Assembly (NCBI RefSeq): GCF_026898095.1
Contig: NZ_CP114015.1
Span: forward strand, 248,001 to 312,000
Reading direction: 5' to 3'
Source of the DNA: Arthrobacter sp. ATA002
GTDB taxonomy: Bacteria > Actinomycetota > Actinomycetes > Actinomycetales > Micrococcaceae
DNA: 64,000 nt
Shown here: positions 18,266 to 28,912 of the stretch, piece by piece
Layout: the number at the start of each line of letters is the position of its first letter
Position numbering within the stretch: position 1 is the stretch's first letter
Translations under genes and position numbers: made by a program
The notes under the pieces: model-generated
Seen by the model: the letters and a program-made list of their open reading frames with translations, nothing else
Told to the model about the DNA's origin: nothing
Database searches by the model: none

Positions 18266-20249
18266 TCAGAGGCCGGAGCCCGGTGTCGGGGCGGCGCCGC
18301 GGCCGCGGCTGGAAGCGAGCTGCCACGGCACACTGGCCACCATGATGCCGGGTTCGAAGTGCAGCCGGGCCTTAATGCGCAGCGCGGTTTGGTTGTGCAC
18401 CAGCTGTTCCCACCAGCGTCCGACGACGTACTCGGGAATGTAGACCACGAAGAGTTCGCGCGGGGCGGCCCGCCGCGCCTCGCGCAGATAGTCCAGGACC
18501 GGGGAAATGGTTTCCCGGTAGGGCGAGGACAGGACGGTCAGCGGCACCGGGATCCGCATCCGCTCCCACTCCCCGAGGACGCGCTCGGTGTCCTCGGGAT
18601 CAATGTCCACAATGATGGCGTTCAGGCTGGACGGCCGGGAAGCCCGGGCATAGGCCAGCGCGCGGAGGGCTGGTTTGTGGACCTTCGACACCAGGATCAC
18701 GGCGTTTACCCGCGACGGGAGGGCCAGCCCCCCTGGGCTGTCCTCGACGGAGAGTTCCCGGCCACGGCGTCGTAATGCGCCCGAATACTGAACATCAGCA
18801 GGTACAGCCCGCCCATTGCCAGCAGGGCTATCCATGCTCCGTGCGTGAACTTGGTGACGAGGACGATCAGAAGCACCAGCGCGGTCATACCGAATCCGAC
18901 GGCGTTGATGGCCCGGGAACGCTTCATCCGGTGTCTGGCCTCGCGGCTGCGTTCGGTCCGCAGCTTTGCGGTCCAGTGCCGGATCATGCCCAGCTGGCTG
19001 GCCGTGAATGACACGAAGACCCCGACGATGTAGAGCTGGATCAGGCGGGTCACGTCGGCGTCGAAGACGATAATCAAGGCCAGGGCTCCCAGCCCCAGGG
19101 CAATGATGCCGTTGCTGAACGCCAGGCGGTCTCCGCGGGTCCGCATTTGCCGGGGCAGGAAACCGTCCTTTGCCAGGATGGAGGCCAGCACCGGGAACCC
19201 GTTGAACGCGGTGTTGGATGCGAACACCAGGATCAGCCCGGTGGCGGCCACCACAATAAAGAAGGGAATGCTGCCGTCGCCGAAGACGGTTTCCGCGAGT
19301 TGGCTGATAACCGGGTGCTGCACGTATTCGGGCCCCACCGGGCTGCCGTTCAGCGTCAGCTGGGTTTCCGGGTCCTGGACCACCCGGACGTCGGTGGCGC
19401 TGGCCAGGGCCAGGATTCCAGCGAGCATGGAAGCTGACACCACACCCAGCAGCAGCAGCGTAGTGGCCGCGTTGGTGCTCTTCGGTTTGCGGAACGTGGG
19501 CACGCCGTTGCTGATGGCCTCCACGCCGGTCAGGGCTGCGGCGCCCGAGGAGAAGGCGCGCAGCAGCAGGAACGCTCCGGCCAGCCCCACCAGTCCGCTG
19601 TCCAGCCCGGACTCCGGAACAAGGTCAAACGCGGCGGACGGCGAAGCGTCCAGGGTTCCCGTGGCCGCCTGGAAGGCACCGAAAGCGCACATGCCGAGCA
19701 CCGATGCCATGAACAAATAGGTGGGGACGGCAAAAGCGCGCCTGCCTCGCGGATGCCCCGCAGATTCACCAGGACCAGCACTGCCACCCCGGCGGCAGCG
19801 ATGGGTGCCTGCAGGCCGTTAAGCCCCGGCACCGCCGTGACCAGGTAGTGGGAGGCCGAGGACATGGACACCGCAACCGTGAGGACATAGTCCACCAGCA
19901 GGGCGGATGCCACTGTCAGCCCCGCCGGCTTCCCCAGATTGGCGCTGGCGATTTCATAGTCTCCGCCGCCGGAAGGATACGCATACACATTCTGCCGGTA
20001 GGAGGCCACCACCGTCAGCAGGACCACCACGACTGCCAGCCCAACCCAGGGTGAAAGTGTCACGGCGGTCACGCCGGCCAGTGCGAGGGTCAGCAGGATT
20101 TCATCGGGCGCGTACGCCGCTGACGACAGGGCGTCGGACGCATATACGGGGAGGGCGATGCGCTTGGGCAAAAGAGTCCGTGAGAGCCGCTCGTTGCCGT
20201 ACGGACGCCCGACAAGAATGCGCTTTAACGCATTGAAGAATGTGAGCAC
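18266..20249 (-). CDS. KimA/YdaO-like APC-superfamily permease, two frameshifts
   Basis: Spliced over three frames, this is a protein of about 660 residues. The N-terminal part (LPKRIALPVYASDALSSAAY, SYRQNVYAYPSGGGDYEI, LLVDYVLTVAVSMS) matches the KimA (YdaO) potassium importers of Firmicutes and their actinobacterial relatives. Twelve helices are followed by a cytoplasmic UspA-like domain (VNAVILVSKVHKPALRALAY). Breaks, each a missing C, lie near 19738 and 18763. GTG 20249 gives the usual family N-terminus (LTFFNALKRILVGRP). Potassium uptake is inferred from the family; amino-acid transport is the alternative. It is divergent from the Rpf-like gene. Confidence 0.78.
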
Positions 20250-21431
<1,182 letters not shown>

Positions 21432-21473
21432 CACCGGCCCCGGAAACGGAACAACCCGGGAACGGGACAATTA

Positions 21474-21535
21474 GGAAGAGCCGCGAACCGCGGCTCTTCC
21501 AACCAGCAGGCGCCCCGCCAACAGGCGGGGTGCCT
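21474..21535. terminator. Two strong hairpins between convergent genes
   Basis: GGAAGAGCCGCG-AAC-CGCGGCTCTTCC (21474-21500) is a perfect 12-bp stem. AGGCGCCCCGCC-AACA-GGCGGGGTGCCT (21508-21535) is 12 bp with one G-U pair. They probably insulate the Rpf-like gene from the MoaD-like gene. Confidence 0.65.
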
Positions 21536-21583
21536 GCCCTGTTAATACTCCCCGGCAGTTCTCCGGGCAGCCGGAACCCGGCG

Positions 21584-21877
21584 TTACCCGCCGGCAACGG
21601 ACTGCAGGATCAGGACCTCGGCTCCCGGCGGCACCGGGCTGGCCAGACCGTCGAGGGCCCGCAGCTCCTCACCGTCAATGTAGACGTTGACGTAGCGGCG
21701 GAGCCTGCCGGCCTCATCCCGGATCCGGCGCTCCAACCGGGGATAGTCCACGGCCAGCCCGTCGAGCAGCCGGGCTGCCGTAAGTCCCGCCCCGGCTGCG
21801 CATTCCAGCTCACGCCGCCCGCCGGCGGCGGCGGACAGGGCCGCCGGAAGGAGCAGGCGCACCGGTTCCGCAGTCAT
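21584..21877 (-). CDS. MoaD/ThiS-like sulfur-carrier-fold protein
   Basis: The 97-residue protein has the beta-grasp pattern of MoaD/ThiS proteins: a central RYVNVYIDGEELRALDGLAS, then PPGAEVLILQSVAGG with the C-terminal Gly-Gly needed for activation by an E1-like enzyme. Its start overlaps the stop of the upstream propeller gene by one base (TGATG), so the two are translationally coupled. No molybdopterin or thiamin gene is nearby. A ubiquitin-like or sulfur-donor role with the propeller protein is possible but unproven. Confidence 0.82.
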   Translation of the reverse strand: MTAEPVRLLLPAALSAAAGGRRELECAAGAGLTAARLLDGLAVDYPRLERRIRDEAGRLRRYVNVYIDGEELRALDGLASPVPPGAEVLILQSVAGG

Positions 21878-22980
21878 CAGCCCGGTTCCGCCGAAACCAT
21901 CCCGGCGCGGACACAGAGCACGTCGGGCAGGTTTCCGGCCACCAGCGAGAAGGTGTCCCCCTCGTCGGCGCTCGCGAAGACCTGGCCGCCGCGGGTGCCG
22001 AAGTACACCCCCGCCGGTTCGGCAGTATCCACGGCGGCCGCATCGCGGAGTACGGCGTTATAGTCCGTTTCGGGCAGGCCACGGTCCAGCCGGGTCCAGC
22101 TGCCGCCGGCATCGGTGCTGCGGTACACGGCCGGATGGCCGTCCGGCGGAATCCGCTCGCCGTCCGCCTTCAGGGGAATGGTCCAGATGGTCCCGGGCCG
22201 GGTGGGATGGGCCAGCATGACAAAACCGAAATCCGCGGGCAGCCCGTCAGCGATCGAGATCCAGGAGTCACCGCCGTCGTCCGTCCGGTACACGCCGTGG
22301 TGGTTTTGCGCGTACAACCGGCGGGGGTCGCCGGCGTCGCGGGCAGCCTTGTGCACGCATTGGCCGAACTCCGGGTTCGGGTCGGGCAGGAAATAAGCGC
22401 TGATGCCGTGGTTGCGCGGGGTCCAGGAGCCGCCGCCGTCGTCGGTCCTGTACACCCCCGCCGCGCTGATCGCCACGAGCATGCTGTCGTCCGCCGGGCT
22501 GGGCAGGACCGTGTGCGCTGCCGCACCGCCGAAACCGGCACCCCACTCACTGCGGTGCGGGTGGTCCCAGAAGGGGCGGTTCAGTTCAAAGTGCCCGCCG
22601 CCGTCGGTGGACCTCCACACCGAGATGGGTTCGGCCCCGGCCCACACCACCCCCGGCCGTGCTTCGCTGTCCGGCTGCAGCTGCCAGACCCGGGCCAGCG
22701 CCTCGCCGGTGTCTTCCGGAAACCGGACGGCGCCGTCTGCAGGTTCGCTCCAGGTGGCACCGAGGTCGTCCGAGTGCACAACGCAGGGACCCCAGTGCCA
22801 GTTCATGATGCCCGCGAGAATTCGTGGCCTGCCGCCGCGCGTATCAATCGCAACGGAGGCCACTTCATCCATCAGGAAATGCGGACCGGTCACATTCCAG
22901 GTCCGCCGGTCCGGGCTGTCCGCCAGCCACAGGCCCTTCTTGGTGCCGATGGCCAGGACCGCGCTGTCCCCGTTGCTCAT
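21877..22980 (-). CDS. Asp-box (BNR) beta-propeller protein
   Basis: The 367-residue protein has six Asp-box motifs (SDDLGATW, STDGGGHF, TDDGGGSW, TDDGGDSW, STDAGGSW, SADEGDTF), giving a predicted six-bladed propeller like sialidases and VPS10/photosystem assembly proteins. There is no signal peptide, so it is probably cytoplasmic. The sialidase catalytic Arg triad is not evident, so enzyme activity should not be assumed. The upstream region is AT-richer (CGAATATTCGC). It is coupled to the MoaD-like gene. Confidence 0.85.
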   Translation of the reverse strand: MSNGDSAVLAIGTKKGLWLADSPDRRTWNVTGPHFLMDEVASVAIDTRGGRPRILAGIMNWHWGPCVVHSDDLGATWSEPADGAVRFPEDTGEALARVWQLQPDSEARPGVVWAGAEPISVWRSTDGGGHFELNRPFWDHPHRSEWGAGFGGAAAHTVLPSPADDSMLVAISAAGVYRTDDGGGSWTPRNHGISAYFLPDPNPEFGQCVHKAARDAGDPRRLYAQNHHGVYRTDDGGDSWISIADGLPADFGFVMLAHPTRPGTIWTIPLKADGERIPPDGHPAVYRSTDAGGSWTRLDRGLPETDYNAVLRDAAAVDTAEPAGVYFGTRGGQVFASADEGDTFSLVAGNLPDVLCVRAGMVSAEPG

Positions 22981-23101
22981 GCGAATATTCGACCACGCAC
23001 CGCACCTCCGGACAAGGCCCAGCTGCGGAAGCCCGCATGGAAATACTTCCTTCTCTCCGGTAGGTATGAGGGATGTCTTTCCTGTACCCGGGCGGTGCCC
23101 G

Positions 23102-24038
23102 GTGATCTACATTGACCCGCCGCTGTGGCCGGCACACAATACCGTGTTCTCCCATCTGGTGTCCGATGCCTCAGTGGCGGAACTGCATGCCTTCGCCGCG
23201 GACGCCGGTATTGCCTTCCGCGCCTTCGACCTGGACCACTACGATGTTCCGGCCAGCCGCTACCGGGATCTGGTGGCCCGCGGAGCGGTGGAGGTCGACG
23301 GCGGAACCCTGGTGCGCCTGCTGATCCGCAGCGGACTGCGGATCAAGGCGCGGGAGCGCAGCGCCTCCCTGGTGCATCCGCTGCTCGCGCGGTGGGAGGC
23401 GCTGCTGCCGGAAGCCGGGAGCTGGGCGCGGAACTGCTGAACCGGTGGGGCGAGCCGCACCGCCGGTACCACGACCGGCGGCATCTGCTCGCGGTCCTGG
23501 AAGCGGCGGAGCTGCTCTGGAGCGGCCCGCCGCCGCGTCCGGTCCTCCTGGCCGGATGGTTCCACGATGCCGTGTACCGCGGGCGCGCCGACGACGAGGA
23601 ACAGTCGGCGCTGCTGGCCGGAGCCCTGCTGGCCGAGGCGGACATTCCGGGACAGGAAATCAGTGAGGTGCAGCGGCTCGTCCTGCTGACGGCGGGGCAC
23701 GCTCCTGCGGCCGGTGACGAGGCCGGCCAGGTGCTGTGCGATGCGGACCTGTCCGTGCTGGGCCGGGAACCGGCGGCCTATGCCCGCTACCTGTCGGACG
23801 TGCGGCATGAGTACCGGAACCTGGACGATGCGGCGTTTGCCGCCGGACGGACCCGGGTGGTCCGCGGGCTGCTCGCCCTGCAGCCCCTTTTTCCACGGCG
23901 GCGGCCCGGGAGCTGTGGGAGGAACCGGCCCGGCGGAACCTGGCCGCCGAACTCCTCCCGGCCGGCGGAACCAGCGGCCGGCCCGAACCCGGGGCCGGCC
24001 CCGGGAGCTCCACTGCGCATCAGGGGCCGCCGGCATGA
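23102..24038 (+). CDS. DUF4031-HD domain fusion protein, two frameshifts
   Basis: The N-terminal about 100 residues (VIYIDPPLWPAHNTVFSHLV, DLDHYDVPASRYRDLVARGA) match DUF4031. The C-terminal about 200 residues (EPHRRYHDRRHLLAVL, AGWFHDAVYRGRADDE) match predicted metal-dependent HD hydrolases (COG4339), with the His and HD ligands present. Each missing base is in a homopolymer: GGG at about 23417 and TTTTT at 23888-23892. Repaired, the reading runs continuously to TGA 24036, which overlaps the next ATG, so the fusion is probably real. The substrate is unknown, perhaps a nucleotide. Confidence 0.75.
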
Positions 24039-25291
24039 GCAGCGGCGGGCAGCCCTGGGCCGGACACGTGAAGGGCAGCCGGGGATACCGCGGCGTCCTC
24101 ATCGGCCTGGCCGCAGCCGGCATGGCCACCTTCGCCCAGCTGTATTCACTGCAGGGGGTGCTGCCGGGACTGGCTGCTGATCTGGACATTTCGGCCGCTT
24201 CGGCGGCGCTGACGGTTTCCGCCGCCACGCTGGGGCTGGCCGCGGCCGTCATTCCCTGGTCTGCGGCCGCTGACCGCTTCGGCCGGCTGCCGGTGATGCG
24301 GCTGGCCATCCTTGCGGCCGTCGTGCTGGGCCTGGCGGTTCCCCTGAGCCCCAACCTGCCCGTCCTGCTGGTGCTGCGCTTCGTCGAGGGCGCGGCCATG
24401 GGCGGAATCCCCGCCGTCGCGCTGGCCTACCTCAGCGAGGAAGTATCCCGGGTGCATGCCGCCGTCGCGGCGGGCAGCTACGTTTCGGGCACCACCATCG
24501 GCGGGCTGGCCGGCCGCATCGTGGCCGCACCGCTCAGCGAGGCCGCCTCCTGGCGGGTCGGCGTCGGCACCGTGAGCCTCCTGGCCGCGGCGGCCGCCGT
24601 GGTCTTTCTGCTGACGGCGCCCAAGCAGCAGGGGTTTTCGCCGCTGCGGCGGTCGGACCCCGGTCCGGGCCTGGGCGGACGGCTGCTGGCCCAACTGCGC
24701 GATCCGCGGCAGGTCAGCCTGTACCTGCAGGCATTCCTGCTGATGGGCGGATTCGTCGCCGTGTACAACTATTTGGGCTTCCGGCTGGGCGGGGCACCGT
24801 TTTCGCTGCCGCAGAGCGTCATCAGTCTCCTGTTCCTGGCCTACCTGGCCGGAACCTGGTCCTCCCGCGCCGCCGGAAGCCTGGCCGGCCGGCTGTCAGC
24901 ACACGGCGGCCGCCGGACGGTCCTGCTGGGTGCCATAGCAGTGATGGCCGGCGGGCTGGCCCTGACGCTGGCCGAGTGGCTTCCGGCCATGGTCGCGGGG
25001 CTGGTGGCCTTCACCGCCGGTTTCTTCGCCGCGCACTCCATCGCCTCCGGCTGGGCGCCGTTCCTGGCCACAGAGGGCCGGGCGCAGGCCTCCTCCCTGT
25101 ATAACCTGTGCTACTACGCCGGCTCCAGCGTGCTCGGCTGGACCGGAGGCTTTTTCTTCCAGGCCTGGGGCTGGGGCGGGCTGAGCGCCTTTGTGGGAGT
25201 GCTGCTGGCAGCGGCCGCCGCGGCAGCCGCCGTCGTGCTCGCCCCGGAAGCGGGGGCAGCACCGGCGCGGCCCGCCTCCGAAAAACCGTAG
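24035..25291 (+). CDS. MFS exporter
   Basis: The 418-residue, 12-helix major facilitator starts by ATGA overlap with the preceding HD-domain gene. The DRFGRLPVMR loop between helices 2 and 3 and the FVEGAAMGGIPAVALAYLSE segment place it near the YnfM/arabinose-efflux-like drug:H+ antiporters. The alternative start codons in the long open frame upstream belong to the other gene's frames. The substrate is unknown. Confidence 0.88.
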   Translation: MSSGGQPWAGHVKGSRGYRGVLIGLAAAGMATFAQLYSLQGVLPGLAADLDISAASAALTVSAATLGLAAAVIPWSAAADRFGRLPVMRLAILAAVVLGLAVPLSPNLPVLLVLRFVEGAAMGGIPAVALAYLSEEVSRVHAAVAAGSYVSGTTIGGLAGRIVAAPLSEAASWRVGVGTVSLLAAAAAVVFLLTAPKQQGFSPLRRSDPGPGLGGRLLAQLRDPRQVSLYLQAFLLMGGFVAVYNYLGFRLGGAPFSLPQSVISLLFLAYLAGTWSSRAAGSLAGRLSAHGGRRTVLLGAIAVMAGGLALTLAEWLPAMVAGLVAFTAGFFAAHSIASGWAPFLATEGRAQASSLYNLCYYAGSSVLGWTGGFFFQAWGWGGLSAFVGVLLAAAAAAAAVVLAPEAGAAPARPASEKP

Positions 25292-25300
25292 GCTGGTTTC

Positions 25301-26662
25301 GTGGGCAACACTTCGTCGCAGACTTCCAGCCCGGCCCTGAGCCGGCGCATCCTCGCACTGGCCGTTCCGGCGCTGGGTGCCCTCATCGCCGAACCACTGT
25401 TCCTGATCGCCGATTCCGCCATCGTGGGGCACCTGGGCGTCAACCAGCTCGCCGGAGTGGGGCTGGCGTCCACTGTGCTGCAAACCGCCGTCGGCCTCAT
25501 GGTGTTCCTGGCGTACTCGACCACCGGAACCGTGGCGCGCTACCTGGGCGGCGACCGGCACCGCGAGGCCGTGGCGGCGGGCCGCGACGGCATCGGCCTG
25601 GCGCTGATCCTGGGCGTGCTGCTCTCCGCCGCCGGCATCCTGGCCGCACCGTGGCTGGCCTCCGCACTGGGAGCCACCGGAGAGGTCCACCGGTACGCGG
25701 TGGACTACCTGCAGTATTCCATGCCGGGGCTGACCGCCATGCTGGTGGTGCTGGCCGCCACCGGCGTGCTGCGCGGACTGCAGGACACCCGCACCCCGCT
25801 GGCGGTGGCCGGCGTCGGCTTCGGTGTGAACATTGGGCTGAACTATCTGCTGGTGTACGGCTTTAACCTGTCAGTGGCCGGTTCCGCGCTGGGGACAAGC
25901 ATCACGCAGTGGGGAATGGCCGGGGTGTATCTGGTGCTGGTGGGCCGGATGGCACGGCGGGCAGGAGTTCCACTGCGCCCCACGGCCGCGGGCATCCGGG
26001 CCACCGCCCACGTGGGGTCCTGGCTGATGCTGCGGACGCTGAGCCTGCGGCTGGCCGTGCTCGCCGCAGTATTCGTGGCCACGGCCCAGGGCCCGCAGTC
26101 CCTGGCGGCCCATCAGCTGGTGATGACCGTCTTCACCTTCCTGGCCTTCGCCCTGGATGCCCTGGCCATCGCTGCGCAGGCACTCATCGGCAAGGAACTG
26201 GGCGCCGGCAACCGGGCCCTGGCGCGGGAGCTGACCCGGAGAATGATCCGCTGGGGTGTCGGATTCGGGGTGGGAACCGGCGCGCTGCTGGCGGCGGCGG
26301 CGCCCTTTGCCGGCTGGATCTTCACGCCCGACGCCGGTGTCCAGTCCGCGCTGACCGCCGGACTGTGGGTGCTCGCAGCATCCCAGCCGATATGCGGGCT
26401 GGTGTTTGTGCTGGACGGCGTGCTCATCGGCGCCGGCGACGCCCGCTACCTGGCGCTGACCGGAGTGCTGAACCTGCTGGCCTACCTGCCGCTGCTGTGG
26501 TGGGTGCAGGCCGCCGGCCTGGCCGGGCCCGGCGGCATCGCCTGGCTGTGGGCTGCCTTCGCCCTTGGTTACATGAGCGCGCGGGCGGTGACCCTGACCT
26601 GGCGGATCCGGCAGGATGCGTGGATGGTCACCGGGGCGGCGCCGGGCGCGGCAAGCGACTAA
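25301..26662 (+). CDS. MATE family efflux transporter (DinF-like)
   Basis: The 453-residue protein has 12 hydrophobic segments in two homologous halves. The opening helix (LALAVPALGALIAEPLFLIA) followed by DSAIVGHLG is typical of the DinF branch of MATE antiporters, as is QDTRTPLAVAGVGFGVNI. These export cationic drugs or metabolites using Na+ or H+. GTG 25301 lies 9 nt after the MFS gene, so the two exporters are probably co-transcribed. Confidence 0.92.
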   Translation: MGNTSSQTSSPALSRRILALAVPALGALIAEPLFLIADSAIVGHLGVNQLAGVGLASTVLQTAVGLMVFLAYSTTGTVARYLGGDRHREAVAAGRDGIGLALILGVLLSAAGILAAPWLASALGATGEVHRYAVDYLQYSMPGLTAMLVVLAATGVLRGLQDTRTPLAVAGVGFGVNIGLNYLLVYGFNLSVAGSALGTSITQWGMAGVYLVLVGRMARRAGVPLRPTAAGIRATAHVGSWLMLRTLSLRLAVLAAVFVATAQGPQSLAAHQLVMTVFTFLAFALDALAIAAQALIGKELGAGNRALARELTRRMIRWGVGFGVGTGALLAAAAPFAGWIFTPDAGVQSALTAGLWVLAASQPICGLVFVLDGVLIGAGDARYLALTGVLNLLAYLPLLWWVQAAGLAGPGGIAWLWAAFALGYMSARAVTLTWRIRQDAWMVTGAAPGAASD

Positions 26663-26717
26663 GCTTGTGGGTGGCCAACCGGCCATGCGCTCGTTATTTG
26701 AAAGTGGAGGCTCAGCA

Positions 26718-27307
26718 GTGGCAGATTCGAACCACGGCACCCCGTGGGCGCCGATCCTGCTGCGCGCGGCCGCAGCGGCAGCCTTTGGCATCCTGACCAT
26801 CTTCTGGCAGTCACCCGGCGTGGGCGTCCTGTCGGTCGCCGGCGGACTGTACCTGCTGTTCACCGCGGGCGCCGTCTGGCGGATGGCAGCGCTGGCAGGT
26901 GCCCGTGCCGAAACCCGGATCCGCAGCCTGCAGCTCCTGGAAGCCGGCGTGTACGCGGTGGCCGGCCTCGCCGTCGCCGCGTTCCGTTCCGCCGAGGCTT
27001 TCTGCGCGGCAGCGGGCGCCGCACTGCTGGTTGGAGGTGCGGTGGAACTCTACCTTGGGCCAAGGCCCGCGGCACGTTCCTTCCGGCCCGGGACTGGCTG
27101 ATCACGGGAGTGGTGAGCCTGGGGACGGCCGCCATCCTTGTCGCCGTTCAAATCATGGGACTGGGCGCCCACGCGATGCTGGGGGTCACCGGCGGCTCCG
27201 CCATCATCATCGCGGTGGTCCTGGCCACCTCGGGACTGGGGGCCCGCTGGGACGCCCGGACCCCGTCGGCACCGAAGCCGGCTGCAGCCGCCCGGGAAAA
27301 GCCGTAA
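26718..27307 (+). CDS. Small membrane protein, HdeD/DUF308-like, frameshifted
   Basis: The N-terminal part (WAPILLRAAAAAAFGILTIF) stops at 27101 after a few non-matching residues; the continuation KARGTFLPARDWLITGVVSL is in a second frame. One missing G near 27056-27060 restores about 196 residues with six hydrophobic segments arranged in pairs, resembling the HdeD (DUF308) family linked to acid stress in enterobacteria. The match is weak. GTG 26718 has GGAGG upstream. Confidence 0.65.
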
Positions 27308-27320
27308 ACTGAACAACTCT

Positions 27321-27343
27321 GGGTTCTACGCACTGTAGAACCC
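27321..27343. promoter_or_regulatory. Perfect inverted repeat
   Basis: GGGTTCTAC-GCACT-GTAGAACCC has 9-bp arms and a 5-bp centre. It sits between the HdeD-like stop and the next GTG. It could be a regulator operator or a terminator hairpin without a T-run. Confidence 0.5.
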
Positions 27344-27373
27344 ACGGACATCAACGCAGCAGGAGGAAAAACA

Positions 27374-27754
27374 GTGGCGAACAGCTCATCCGGTGGACCG
27401 CAGAAGCGGAACTCCGTGAAGGCCCCGCTCATTTTCTCGGCCGTGCTGGCCCTGGTCGCGGGCATCGCCACCATGATCTTCGCCACGGGCGGTGCGGACA
27501 AGGAACTGCGCCTGGACCTGGCCGTTACCGCTGCCGGCATTGCGTTTATTGTTTCGCTGCTGATTTGCTCGCTGCTGCTGATGACGGAAAAGCCGAACCC
27601 GGACCACCTGAGCGAGGGCTCCGGCGTGCACCGCAGCTCGGCCAAGATCCCCGGCGGCGCCGGCAGCGTGGGCGGCCCCGGGGCCCCGGTTCAGCCGGGC
27701 ACCGCGCCCAACGCAGCCGACGGCGGCTCCCGCCCCGCCGACCCCACGGCTTAA
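27374..27754 (+). CDS. Hypothetical two-helix membrane protein
   Basis: The 126-residue protein has two hydrophobic segments (about 18-40 and 48-70) and a Gly/Pro/Ala/Ser-rich C-terminal tail. Family not recognised; similar small proteins are common in Micrococcaceae. GTG 27374 has a strong AGGAGG. It is convergent with the DUF2795 gene. Confidence 0.75.
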   Translation: MANSSSGGPQKRNSVKAPLIFSAVLALVAGIATMIFATGGADKELRLDLAVTAAGIAFIVSLLICSLLLMTEKPNPDHLSEGSGVHRSSAKIPGGAGSVGGPGAPVQPGTAPNAADGGSRPADPTA

Positions 27755-27788
27755 GTCCGCGGTCCGCGGGGCAGCAGCTGCCGCGGCC

Positions 27789-27980
27789 TCAGTCGAAGAT
27801 CTCCTTGCTGATGTCGGTCGGGGCGTCATACCGGCGTTCGGGCAGGTTCTGCAGCGCGTCCAGTACCGACGAATCCGCCTTGGCTCCCTGGGCTTTTTTC
27901 ACGATGTCGTCCCTGGACGCGGGATAGTCCAACCCGCCCAGCGCCTTCTGAATGTCGATGGGGCTCGGTTTGTCCGCCAT
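27789..27980 (-). CDS. DUF2795 domain protein
   Basis: The 63-residue protein has the DUF2795 pattern: IQKALGGLDYPASRDDIVKKAQ followed by LDALQNLPERRYDAPTDISK. Relatives are small, soluble actinobacterial proteins of unknown function. ATG 27980 is chosen over an upstream in-frame start because AAGGAG precedes it and it gives the whole domain without extra sequence. It lies downstream of the GT2 gene. Confidence 0.88.
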   Translation of the reverse strand: MADKPSPIDIQKALGGLDYPASRDDIVKKAQGAKADSSVLDALQNLPERRYDAPTDISKEIFD

Positions 27981-28009
27981 GGTGCTCCTTCGATTGGTGG
28001 TAGCTGTGC

Positions 28010-28912
28010 TCACTGTCCGAACACCTGCTCGGCAGCGTCTGTGGAACGGTCCGGGACCGTTGTGGGTGATTCCAAATGCACGGCACCGGACGGGAGCAGG
28101 CCTGCTCCGCCGTACTTCTCCATAACCCGCCACTGTGCCGCAACATCCTCGCCGGCGTGACCCGGCGGCAGGTCCTGCCAGAAACCAAATCCGCCGCAGT
28201 CCACGAGTTTGGCGCGGTCAAAGAGCACGCACGCCCCCACCCAGGCCACTTTGTACAGCTGCCAGGCCCCGGCGGGAAGGCCCAGGCCCGCGGCAAGGTG
28301 GGTGAGGTTCGCGGCGTTGTGCAGCGGCCAGCGGCCGAAGCCCGGCCCGCCCCGGCGGATCCGTTCCGGACGCACGGGTCCGGACCACGGTTCGAAGGAC
28401 TCCTGCTCACCGGGCCGCCGGTCCTGCAGGTAGGACAGACCCTGCACCGCAGCACCGACAAATCCGCAGCCGGCCTCCGCCAGCGCACCGGCCATCCGCC
28501 GGAGCATGTCCGGCTCCAGCCAAACATCGTTGTCCAGATAGAGCACCAGCGGGGCGTCGGCCAAATCCAGCAGGTGCTGGCGCTGCTGGGCGAGGCCGCG
28601 CACCGGCAGGTTCCGCTCCAGCCGTACCGGCCGGCCCTGGGCGCGGAGCACCCGGACCATGGCGGCCGCCGCCGGATGGTTCCACGACGGCTCCGCGGAA
28701 CTTTGGTCGCTGACCACCACGCCAAAGTCCGGGCCGTCCTGCGCGGCCAGCCCGGCCAGGGTCACACCGAATTCGGCCGCGCGGTTCCGGGTGGGAATCA
28801 GGACCTGCAGGAAACCGGCCGGCCGTTGCCCGCGGCGCCGGCGCCCTCCAGCCCCCATTCGCCGGACCATCTCCGGTTCATGGCCCGGCCCCTGCTTCCT
28901 CCCGGCTTCCAT
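28010..28912 (-). CDS. Family 2 glycosyltransferase
   Basis: The 300-residue GT-A protein has LQVLIPTRNRAAEFGVTLAG at the start of the nucleotide-binding fold and the metal-binding DxD in VLYLDNDVW. There are no membrane helices. It probably transfers a nucleotide-activated sugar to an envelope or exopolysaccharide glycan. The ATG at 28912 overlaps the end of the HldE gene by 35 nt and has GGAGG about nine bases upstream; an internal ATG at 28870 is possible. It is the last glycosyltransferase of the second minus-strand operon. Confidence 0.82.
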   Translation of the reverse strand: MEAGRKQGPGHEPEMVRRMGAGGRRRRGQRPAGFLQVLIPTRNRAAEFGVTLAGLAAQDGPDFGVVVSDQSSAEPSWNHPAAAAMVRVLRAQGRPVRLERNLPVRGLAQQRQHLLDLADAPLVLYLDNDVWLEPDMLRRMAGALAEAGCGFVGAAVQGLSYLQDRRPGEQESFEPWSGPVRPERIRRGGPGFGRWPLHNAANLTHLAAGLGLPAGAWQLYKVAWVGACVLFDRAKLVDCGGFGFWQDLPPGHAGEDVAAQWRVMEKYGGAGLLPSGAVHLESPTTVPDRSTDAAEQVFGQ

